Origin: Sweltsa coloradensis
Lineage: Eukaryota; Arthropoda; Insecta; Plecoptera; Chloroperlidae
Assembly: GCA_024449915.1 (NCBI GenBank)
Contig: JAMZAV010000767.1
Span: 424,372-488,371, forward strand
DNA: 64,000 bases
Direction: 5' to 3'
In this document: positions 55,801 through 64,000 of the stretch, one piece after another
How the letters are laid out: the number at the start of each line of letters is the position of its first letter
Numbering within the stretch: the first letter of the stretch is position 1
Program-made: the position numbers and the translations under genes
Notes under the pieces: model-generated
What the model saw: the letters and a program-made list of their open reading frames with translations, nothing else
The model's database searches: none
Told to the model about the DNA's origin: nothing

Positions 55801-56559
55801 TGCGTGAAAACCCTCCACACCGTTCTAGCCTGGTGTATCCTAAACCCAGAAAAGAGTTCTCCCCTTAAGGGAACACTCACCTAAATCATCAAAAATCCAC
55901 AGTTTTTACACTACAAACTTAATAGTTGGTGTGCATATTATTGTGACTATAAAAATGTATGAATACAAAATATTTTTTGCACATATTTTGCCCCTCCCCC
56001 TTGCCTTTTTTAAAACTTTTTTTACTGCTATTTTGGTTGAGGTAGTAAAACTTTTTTCCTATGGGATCAATTTTTTTTGCAATTTTGCATTTTACTTCTT
56101 TAAATATGATCAAATACAACTGTGCATGGATTTTTATATATTTTTTAATTTTAGCTAAGTTTTATGCATTTTGATTTTTGATTACGTTCAATTGAAATTC
56201 AACAGATGAGTAGGCCTAATATTTTTTTATACAAAGTTTTCAATTTATTTAAAAAGCATGCAATTTTTTTTTTTTACATGTCTAAGGAATAACACAATAA
56301 ATTAGCCCATTCAAATAAGTGGATCACAAGAAGTTATTTTTGAAGTTAAAAAATTGCGCTAAAATATTACTTGGCCAAACGACTTTAAAGATTTTTTAAC
56401 TTAAATTGACCATTAGAAAATCTAAATTGGCAGATGCATTGTGAAATAATGGTGAAATGTTACCAAAAAACTAGGCTTTGCATGCTTTTCGTTAAAACCA
56501 TTTATTTAATCACAAACACGAAAACAACAAAAATAGCATTTGATTCGCATATAGGTATG
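55801..56559. other. Anonymous AT-rich DNA
   Basis: Two antisense frames (75 and 66 codons, 55919-56158) are hydrophobic or lysine-rich through AT bias and have no motif. Confidence 0.45.
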
Positions 56560-56765
56560 GTATTGAATATTTAATTGATATATGGGGCAGCTTCACAAAA
56601 GCTGACATAATATTCAAGTTACTGAAACAAGCTATAAGAAATATTCTTGGACTAAAACAAAGGAGAAATACCTATATCAAAAAACCTCACTGTAAGCCAC
56701 ACTTTATCAAGCACAAAACCTTATCAAAGCATGGACTTAGAATAGTAACTGGATCAAAGGGCCCG
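56560..56765 (+). pseudogene. LINE ORF2 remnant (post-RT segment)
   Basis: One plus-strand frame reads YLIDIWGSFTKADIIFKLLK then QAIRNILGLKQR and CKPHFIKHKTLS. It follows the W-G ... L(Q/L)K-x-A-I-R-x-I ... C(R/K)P-x-F order found between the reverse-transcriptase core and the C-terminal tail of this LINE group (compare 43.85 kb). It is cut off on both sides. The LINE 3' end at 58.26 kb lies on the same strand 1.5 kb away and may belong to the same insertion, split by the inverted-repeat arm. Confidence 0.5.
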
Positions 56766-56819
56766 ACAACAACAACTTTATTCAAAACTAAAATGATAAC
56801 AAAACAAATTATTAGTCCT

Positions 56820-58235
56820 AGGCCAAACTTCGGCATAATCATGATTCTTGGCTACACGGAGTATAAGCCTAGGGCCTAGGCCCTAGCTTTAGGCCTAGTA
56901 GGCCTGTAACGAATTTGCTCTAGCTCTTCAAATAAAGAAGTTAGGTGCACAAACCGTATAAAAAGCTGAAAATTTAACCAAGTGTTCTTAACACCCTGAT
57001 TAAACTACTGTGTAAAATTACCCGAAATCACTTTAGCGGAAAAGGGTTTTAAAAAATGGCAAACGGGTAACTTTTCAAAAAAAGGGGAAGTTTTGTAACA
57101 TCATTAAGAAATAGCTGGAAGCTGGTCGTCTGGACAAAACTGCACATACCTTGTTTTTAACACTACTTTTTAATATCCATAAACGTAATAAAAGGCAAAG
57201 GCCAACAATTTTGATTTGGTATAGTCTGTTTTGCACATAAATAGACCCCGAAATGAGTTTTTAAACCGTTTCGCAATATTTCAATCTCATTCTTCAGACG
57301 AAATATGTAGAATTATCTAAAACTTATCCAGCAATAAAGTCATCTATGTGTCTGCTTCAATAAAAAAAATTGACGCCTTGAAAAACGTACATTTTAAAAC
57401 ATTGATTGTACGCTCGAAGCCGCGTATGCTGTATTGTCCACTTTTCCCGCCAAAATATAACATAGCTAAATTTGAATTTGAACATTATAGGTCTGTTCTT
57501 TTGTCCACCAATTTTTACACCTTTTGCACCTTTGAAGAAATAAGCGTTCTTTTGTCCAGCTGTGATTACAGTATTTCTTCCTAGACATGTTTCTTTGTCC
57601 AGGGGTTAATTACAACTTTACACTTTTTACACCTGCCTCTTGAGGAGGTGTAAAAGGTGTAACTATGGAAATTCGCGCTGATTTGAAAAGTAACCCCGTT
57701 ATAATGTGCGATTGTTTTATAAATAGAAGATAAAACTGGTAATAATTAAATAATATGGAATAGAATCGTAGAAAATGCACAAACTGTGGATTGAGTGAGA
57801 TATCTTCTGAAAGTGTTTGAATTGAATGACAGCTGGCAATATAACCAAGAAATTTGCTGTCAAATTACAACAAAATCGTTCTTTTGTCCACCCGTGAAAT
57901 ATTACACCATTTATAATTCTGTATTTTTCACCTAGGTGTAACTACCACAATTTGAGTTGGACAAAAGAACAAACCTATTATACAACGCCAACTTGTAACA
58001 TATGTTTTAAAACTCCACAAATACACCTTTTTACATTAGACTTTTTGTTAGAAATTCATAGATCATGTTCAAAATAAATAGAACCCTACAAATAAATCAC
58101 AAAATATGCTCTTTACTTGTTCTTTAGATAGAAAATCAGCATCACATGACTACATACAAATTTATACACTCTCTCAACAATTCATTAAATTATAAAGAGC
58201 CTTTTAAAAGGCTAAATGGGCTTAAAATGGGCAAA
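56820..58235. repeat. Large inverted repeat, left arm
   Basis: Inverted relative to 61.9-62.96 kb. Landmarks in order: GGTGCACAAACCGTATAAAA, AATCACTTTAGCGGAAAAGG, GCAAAACAGACTATACC (in inverse), GACGAAATATGTAGAATTAT, CTTGAAAAACGTACATTTTA, CTTTTCCCGCCAAAATATAA, then (after the MITE) AACATATGTTTTAAAACTCC, ATCAGCATCACATGACTACA and AGAGCCTTTTAAAAGGCT. Identity with the right arm looks near 90-95% in the best parts. Outermost 56.82-56.92 kb is a CCTAGGCCCTAG-type run matched by a similar run at 62.75-62.95 kb. Confidence 0.8.
57485..57985. mobile_element. MITE with TTTTGTCCA terminal inverted repeats
   Basis: Left end GGTCTGTTCTTTTGTCCA; right end TGGACAAAAGAACAAACC, inverted with one mismatch. 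ATTATA flanks both sides, consistent with a short target duplication. The corresponding point in the opposite arm (about 62175) reads straight through (ACATTATATACC in inverse), giving an empty site. Internal copies of TTCTTTTGTCCA (57549, 57876) and of ACACC(T)TTT(A/T)CACC suggest internal duplication. No transposase. Confidence 0.75.
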
Positions 58236-58249
58236 AAGGGCTTAAAATG

Positions 58250-58445
58250 AGCAATTTTTTTTCTTGTTTTATTTGTTGTAAATTTAAATTTTTTAATACT
58301 TGTTCATATTATATTAATTTTAATGATTGTATAGGTAACGTATTTGTATTGTTTTGAATTGTATATTTTGAATTGTTTAGTTTTAGTTATACCTAACATT
58401 TGTGGGTTTTGATACCTGTTGTTATAGATAAATAAATAATACATA
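58250..58445 (+). mobile_element. LINE 3' end (same family as 11 kb)
   Basis: TTCTTGTTTTATTTGTTGTA, GGTAACGTATTTGTATTGTT, TAGTTTTAGTTATACCTAAC, TGTGGGTTTTGATACCTGTT, then TATAGATAAATAAATAATAC match the inverse of 10.97-11.16 kb almost throughout. Only 3' UTR remains. Confidence 0.7.
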
Positions 58446-58559
58446 AAAAATAAAAAAGTTCAATGATTTATGGTTTCTTTAGTGCAAAGTCTTACGAAAA
58501 CACTCGCGAAATCACAATCAGTTTAGGTTAACGCCGTGGTAACACTGCCCGAATGTATT

Positions 58560-59710
58560 AGACCTAGGAAAAAGAAAATGTTATGAACATTAACTTGTAT
58601 TTGGATGATTTCGTAGAATTCATATTTTCATGACCGCTTTTCCTTAATTTTGTCATCATTAGTGATTTAAGATGTGTCTTGAAATTGAACACGTTGTAAC
58701 AGTCTCGATTACATAGGCAAATATCTGTACAATCCAGTCCATTTCGATAGCAGGGCATTTATCGGAATCAGTGCACAAGAGCTTTGTTCTAAAAGTGCAG
58801 AAAAAATCGTTCAACTTTTCCATTACACAAGGTCCCTCATGATTCCGGATAAATGGTCCTGACTGAGAATGAAACAACACGGTTTTGAATACTTTTCTGA
58901 AATTTTTATTTTTATGGCAAAAGGACGGAATGCATTTGATATCTCAGTGTCAACTCCAGCTTCATTTAAAATTGAATGTACATTTCCAAAACTTAGGGAG
59001 CTGTATTATTTTTCCGTTTTCAATCGAGTCTTTGCAAGAATCCCAAATAAAGTTCTGCGGCTTGGTCATATTAATTTGTTATTGGTTTGATATTTTTTTG
59101 CGGATTTGATGTTTCTTGTGCTTGTGTATTTTTGATAACAGTTTCAATGATCCTCGCGTTTACAGCAAAGAGATCGCTTTCAAATGAAATTCGTTTGCTT
59201 ATATTTTGATCACCTCTAGTTAATGGGGCTTGCAAAACAGACTCTCTGACTCGAACAGGATTCATGTCGACAAGTAAAAACAAACGCCCTAGTTTAAATT
59301 TATCTTCTTTCTCGCCACAAATTAAACAGTTGATATTCCAATCAAATTTAAGTGATTCATTCCTAGCACGGCGTTTAGACTCAGTTGGTACATTGTACGT
59401 AGTGCTTCTTCAGATAAATGTTTTTTGCTCTTTCACGTTTGCGTGAGTTTGTATAAACAGTTCTACATTTTTGGTAAAATTTGTATGGGAAACTGTCAAC
59501 TGTACTTTTTCGGTATTTAAGAACTTTAATAGCCACATCGTTCTGCCTATCTCCAAACGATTTTATAAGTGTAACAAAACCTTTCTTAGTCAAAATCGTT
59601 TTATATTCTGTGGAAACTAATGGGCCTTCCTTGACATCACAAATACCACACACGGTAGTTCTGTGAAATGTTGATTTGATATATTCTTTCGCCGAAGGGA
59701 TTGCAAATCG
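58560..59710 (-). pseudogene. Decayed cysteine-rich gene of unnamed family, frameshifted
   Basis: Minus strand from about 59700: AKEYIKSTFHRTTVCGIC... (C-x2-C at about 59645), then KKGFVTLIKSFGDRQNDVAI, KFYQKCRTVYTNSRKRERA. After a frame change at about 59385: ESKRRARNESLKFDWNINCL then ICGEKEDKFKLGRLF (second C-x2-C). Further down, after more breaks: FIWDSCKDSIENGKIIQLPK, and KLNDFFCTFRTKLL near 58820. The pattern (C-x2-C ... YxxxC-x3-YTN ... FDW-x2-NC-x2-C) resembles multicopy uncharacterised Cys-rich proteins of insects and cnidarians that I know by pattern, not by name; zinc binding is inferred. At least three frameshifts or stops. It lies between the arms of the large inverted repeat. Confidence 0.5.
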
Positions 59711-60458
59711 TCCTTGTCACCTATTTAATAATGTGCGGTTGTGTGAGTTTTTGTTAAATGTATAATTTATTAGTCTTATATTATTATACATTTCAGTCAG
59801 TAATCACCCATATTTCCAGGTTATTTTGTATGATTTTTCATGATTTACATTAAAAGAAAAAAGTAAAACAACAGGCACAACCATTCGTAGACTACAATAA
59901 AACTTCCACAAAATTAGTGAATTAACACAATAATCTGGCACCGAGTTATAAAATACTGAACGAACTGTCCTGTTCGAAATATCTCACAGGACTGAACTGA
60001 TATTATCCTTTAGCAAAGCTCTTGCACCCTTTCACCAATTCATTTTCTATCTGTAATTATTTACAATAACCTGAGTAGAGTTGAGCATACGATCATTTAG
60101 GTTTAAGTATATTGGAGCATAACGCTTGATAACACGAATGGGAAGATGCGGTAAAGAAACGATATACCACACATATTTCAGTGAGGGACTCGATTTAATA
60201 CGCGTCAACAAATTTGTATGCTTATTGCATTGGTAGTAAAGATATGTAAACACAGAAGAGATGAGCAATCATAACGTAGGTGGATCGACAGTCGCTTCAA
60301 TTTTTAATGCGTTGTGTGCATGTATTATTTTAAAGCCAAACTGGGGGCAGGAGCTGAACAACTGGACAATGTCATGAAATTTGGCAATTATTTGTGTGTT
60401 AGAAATACATATTGTGTTGTTAGTTTATTAACAATGTTATCGCCATTAAAATCACAAT
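59711..60458. other. Anonymous DNA
   Basis: No supportable gene; the 73-codon minus frame at 60047-60268 has no motif. Confidence 0.4.
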
Positions 60459-61214
60459 ACTAGGAAAACGCTAAAGTCCCGCCGCGTTGATGGATGAGCT
60501 TTTAAAAGTTTTTAGTTTTCGTGGGATATCTTTACTTTTGCAAGTGCTTTGTTTTGCTGCCTACGCATTGTTGGTGAATGTTGTCAAGTTTCTCTTGTTT
60601 CTGTCATTTGGTATTATTTACCGTAAAAAACTTATAGTAAAAGCGTTATTTCTATAGATTTTTGCTAACTTTTTCAACTTTTTTCTTTGATAAGGTACTA
60701 CACCATAACCATAACCATAACCTTAATGTCCATGTATAATTTGAACGTTGTAGCCCCACTCGTTTAGTCAGAATTGGCCCAAATGGCACGAAAATATCGT
60801 ACAAAAATAAAAAAACTTAGATTAAAAGCTTTATTTCTATAAATTCTGGATAACTTTTAAAACTTTTTCTTTCAGAAAGCAATACATCGCCATTACCTTA
60901 ATGTCCATGTGAAATATGAACATTGTAGCCCCACCCGTTTGGTCAGAATTCGGCCCAAATGGCACGAAAATATCGCACGAAAAATCGAAAACAATCGTAA
61001 AAGTACGATATTCATGAGAAATATTTCTTCGATTGTATCCAAAAACAATACAGCTCTAAGTTCAGAGATTACGAAAGTCCCCTCCAATTATCATCAAGAT
61101 CGGATATGCCGTTTGCCCGGAAAGAAAGCGAAAAAAAAAAAAAAGAAAAAAAAAACACCCGAGCTTAATTTTTTGGGGGTTCAGTGAAATTGAAGTCTTC
61201 GCTTCGCTCATCAA
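60459..61214 (-). mobile_element. HINE-1-type element, copy E, complete
   Basis: Minus strand from 61214: TTGATGAGCGAAGCGAAGAC, TTCAATTTCACTGAACCCCC, the GTTTGCC/CGGATCTTGATGA phrase, two copies of GGGTGGGGCTACAATGTTCA-type sequence (about 60930 and 60750), then AGCTCATCCATCAACGCGGC and GGACTTTAGCGTTTTCCTAG ending at 60459. It matches copy B over its full length and shares its internal duplication, so B and E form a subtype. The frames at 60893-61187 are shadows. Confidence 0.85.
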
Positions 61215-61689
61215 TAATATGAAGGTTTTAAAACTATTTTAGCACACAGCAACATTTAAATAAAACACAGCACAGCTCTTAAATTTAACATTAGGCCAAC
61301 CAATTTACCATGTTGATACTTTTATAGTCTTAATATATTAATAAAAAGGATGTGTGTAAATTCGATATAATTTTACGAAACGTTTCATATACATAAGGAA
61401 AAGTCGGGATCATTTCAGCAGTGTAACCCGTATGAGTAATCTCAAATACAAAGCGACAAAATCACATCTGAGGTTTATTTATTTTTTAAACAAAGGAATT
61501 TGACCATGTAGTAGTAAATACTAGCAGGGAGAAATAGAAAATGTCAATTTATTTTCTTTCCATTTATGACCCATTTTATTTTCTAACATACTATAATAAA
61601 ATGTAATATGTAGATTTAATTGCATATACTTATTACTTACGTTTCTATGTGAAGATTGTTTATTGTATATAAGGAGATTCTAAAGCAAA
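61215..61689. other. Anonymous DNA
   Basis: No supportable feature. Confidence 0.4.
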
Positions 61690-62960
61690 ATTGGAAGAAA
61701 TAGTGAACTAAAAAATATATTTTTCACTTTTTGCCGTTTTTACCCATTTTTTGTTTTACCTTTTCCGCTTAAGTGATTTTGGTACTTTTGCACCACACAT
61801 TTATGAGGGCCTAAGGAAGGTTTGGTTATAAAATCAGCGTGTTATACACGGTTTGTGCACCTAAAAGTGAAAATTTCAATATTGGTTAGTCCTCCATAAA
61901 TCATTGAAGTTGCCCATTGTAAGCCCATGTAGCCTTTTAAAAGGCTCTTTATAATTTAATGAATTGTTGAGAGAGTGTATAAATTTGTATGTAGTCACGT
62001 GATGCTGATTTTCTATGTTAAGAACGAGTAAAGTGCATATTTTGTGATTTATTGTGTAGGGTTCCATTTTATTTTGAACAGGTTCTATGACATTCTTACT
62101 AATGCCTGATGTAAAATGGTTGTATTAGTTGAGTTTTGTAACATATGTTACTAGTTGGCGTGGTATATAATGTTTCAAATTCAAATTTAGCTGTTTATAT
62201 TTTGGCGGGAAAAGTGGACAATAAGCATACGCGGCTTCGAGCATACAATCAATGTTTTTAAATGTACGTTTTTCAAGGCGTCAATTTTTTCATCGAAGCA
62301 GACACATAGATGACTCTACAGCTGGATAAGTGTTAGATAATTCTACATATTTCGTCTGAAGAATGAGATTGAAATATTGCGAAACGGTTTTAAAAATGCC
62401 ATTTCGGGGTCTATTTATGTGCAAAACAGACTATATAAAACTAAAATTGTTGGTCTTTGCCTTTTATTACGTTTATGGATATTAAAAAGTAGTGTTAAAA
62501 ACAAGGTATGTGCAGTTTTGTCCAGACGATCAGCTTCCAGCTATTTCTTAATGATGTTACAAAACTTCCCCTTTTTTTGAAAAGTTACCCGTTTGCCATT
62601 TTTTAAAACCCTTTTCCGCTAAAGTGATTTCGGGTAATTTTTACACAGTAGTTTAATCAGGGTGTTGAGAACACTTGGTTAAATTTTCAGCTTGTTATAC
62701 GGTTTGTGCACCTAAAAGTGAAATTTCAATATTTTTTACTCCTCTATAGAGCTAGGGCTTTGGGTTTATAAAGCACCATTATAAACCCAAAGGCTAGGAC
62801 CTAGAGCTAGGGCCTAGGCTAGACCTAGAGCTAGGGCCTAGGCCGTTATTTCTCTATGGCCTAGGCTAGGCCTAGAGCTAGGGCCTAGCCCCTGGGCTTA
62901 TAATGGTGCGTTATACCCAAAGCTCTACCTCTAGGCCTAGTCCTATACATACATAATACT
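61690..62960. repeat. Large inverted repeat, right arm, with terminal direct repeats
   Basis: Positions 61912-62718 are the inverse of the left arm, without the MITE. In addition, 61735-61905 (TTTTCCGCTTAAGTGATTTT ... CACGGTTTGTGCACCTAAAA) is a diverged direct copy of 62590-62752 (TTTTCCGCTAAAGTGATTTC ... ACGGTTTGTGCACCTAAAAG). So the arm begins and ends with similar ~170-bp sequence. The outer 62745-62960 region is built of CTAGGGCCTAGG / CTAGAGCTAGGGCC units bounded by an inverted pair (TTTATAAAGCACCATTATAA and TTATAATGGTGCGTTATA). Confidence 0.75.
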
Positions 62961-62979
62961 CATTGTCTGAATAGCTGCT

Positions 62980-63304
62980 AATTAACGGCATCGTAAATTA
63001 TGAAACCCCATAAAATTGTATTGTTCACTTCGTTTGAGTTTAGCATTATTATCTTCTTCATTGCTGCTGTCTGACGTTTCCATATCTCCAACAACAAAAA
63101 CAAATGTCCCGCGTCAAATTGTTGCACTCGATTTGTCGCACTGACCCTTGAAGCCAGTGCGCATCAGTGCGGGTTTTTTATGCACTCGCCGAGTGCAGTG
63201 CGGCCAATGGAACACGCGGAAGGTGACGTAATGCGAACTCAAAATCCCAATGGAACATGACAATCGCACTCAGTGCGCACAAGTGCGGCCAATGGAATAC
63301 GCCA
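62980..63304 (-). mobile_element. Possible 5' end of a DNA transposon (PIF/Harbinger-like?)
   Basis: From 63304 on the minus strand: GGCGTATTCCATTGGCCGCA as a candidate terminal sequence. Partial repeats of it follow (TGTTCCATTGG at about 63258, GTTCCATTGGCCGCACT at about 63210) with GTGCGCACTGAGTGCG palindromes. An ATG at 63083 opens METSDSSNEEDNNAKLKRSE, an acidic Ser/Asn-rich start, and the frame stops after 33 codons (FHNLRCR). An acidic start after a ~220-bp leader fits the layout of PIF/Harbinger elements, but no transposase or DDE motif is present. The classification is weak. Confidence 0.3.
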
Positions 63305-63590
63305 TAAATCAATGATTTTTTAAATAATCGTAACCGCATTGGTTGACGTATAGCTAATTTGTTTTATGTAAAATTTCTAGAAAGACAAATTCACACGTTC
63401 TACAACTGTTTTCCTAGAAGACAATCCGCCTTTTATTACTTATAGTTATACCTAAAAAGAAAACTGCATTTTATTTTCACCACCAACTCCTGACTGATAA
63501 TAACGACGAACTAACAAACTACAAATTTATCTATATTTTCATACCGGCGTTTGGGTCGGGGGTTCTACCGACACAGCACTAGCACTAGCC
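63305..63590. other. Anonymous DNA
   Basis: No supportable feature. Confidence 0.35.
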
Positions 63591-63966
63591 TGTGTTTTTT
63601 TTTTTTTTTTGCGATTTTCATAAGAAATAATTTTTCGATTGCGCTCAAATTTCACACCAATATATTAATTCATAAAATTAAGGTTCTGTGAAAAAAATCA
63701 TAACAATCAGATAAAGCATGTAGGTGTTATAAGTCGAAGAAATTAAAAAAAATCGTAAAATTGCGATTCGTCATGAGAAATAATTTTTCGATTGCGCTCA
63801 AAAACGTGGCAATTCTAAGTTCAGAGATTTCGAAGGCCTTTAGAAAATTTCATCGCAATTGGAGTATCGGTTTAGCCGAAATCGTGTTAACAGACAGACA
63901 AAAATACACACCATCCGGATTTTTTTCTCCAGTGTAGTGAAATGGAATCTTCGCTTCGCTTCATCA
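63591..63966 (-). mobile_element. HINE-1 (Helentron-like), copy G, 3' truncated
   Basis: Minus strand from 63966: ATGAAGCGAAGCGAAGATTC, CATTTCACTACACTGGAGAA, CGGCTAAACCGATACTCCAA, TTTCTAAAGGCCTTCGAAAT, GCGCAATCGAAAAATTATTT. It breaks off at a T/A tract near 63600. The very 5' end is damaged (TGATGAAGCG instead of TTGGATGAGCG). It belongs to the same subtype as copies A, C and F. Confidence 0.8.
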
Positions 63967-64000
63967 TAATCCCAGCCTTCGTGCGAAGAAGTCTATGTTT

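Noticed and set aside
61690..62752. LTR retrotransposon suggested by ~170-bp direct repeats at both ends of the right arm
   Set aside because: No TG...CA ends, primer-binding site or polypurine tract seen, and the left arm does not show the same arrangement clearly.

Overview
This is an AT-rich, repeat-dominated stretch of a eukaryotic, almost certainly animal, genome. No intact host protein gene can be supported. Evidence for an animal: Helentron-like rolling-circle elements, SINEs built from tRNA and 5S rRNA, decayed non-LTR (LINE) retrotransposons, terminal-inverted-repeat MITEs and foldback elements, with no prokaryotic-style gene packing. An insect (perhaps hemimetabolous) is my best guess from the repeat style; the sequence alone does not prove it.

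Layout. 0.6-1.3 kb: a 5S rRNA-derived SINE inside AAATGT arrays. 2.0-6.0 kb: three Helentron-like elements and a foldback element. 6-25 kb: mostly anonymous AT-rich DNA with LINE tails (11 and 13 kb), a foldback split by an insertion (14.2-15.2 kb), several SINEs and a second 5S-SINE (19.7 kb). 25.5-31 kb: a dense cluster of Helentron-like modules, including an apparently perfect palindrome, and SINEs. 31-40 kb: sparse, with short tandem arrays. 40-46 kb: another Helentron-like copy, a TIR element carrying a tRNA-like core, and a LINE remnant. 47.4-49.7 kb: three Helentron-like units head to tail. 49.8-52.6 kb: a ~137-bp tandem array split by a foldback element and SINEs. 52.7-53.5 kb: the 3' end of an I/Jockey-like LINE, the best coding remnant in the window. 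56.8-63 kb: a large inverted repeat around a decayed cysteine-rich gene, with a MITE in one arm only. The window ends in another Helentron-like fragment.

The repeats fit together as follows. The most abundant group consists of non-autonomous rolling-circle elements (HINE-like). Each has a GAGCG-rich 5' end whose first ~11-14 bases recur inverted near the 3' end, then a short hairpin and CTAGT. At least four sub-families share this plan. No RepHel (Rep/helicase) gene is visible, so they would have been moved in trans by an autonomous partner elsewhere. The SINEs likewise depend on LINE machinery, of which only 5'-truncated remnants are present.

I use these working names: HINE-1 (TTGGATGAGCG ends), HINE-2/3 (TTAGACGAG or TTAAACGAG ends), HINE-4 (TTAAGCGAGCG ends), SINE-5S, SINE-G (tRNA-Gly-like head), SINE-K (tRNA-Lys-like head), tMITE (TIR element with tRNA-like core), and FB1/FB2 (foldbacks). 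All boundaries were read by eye.
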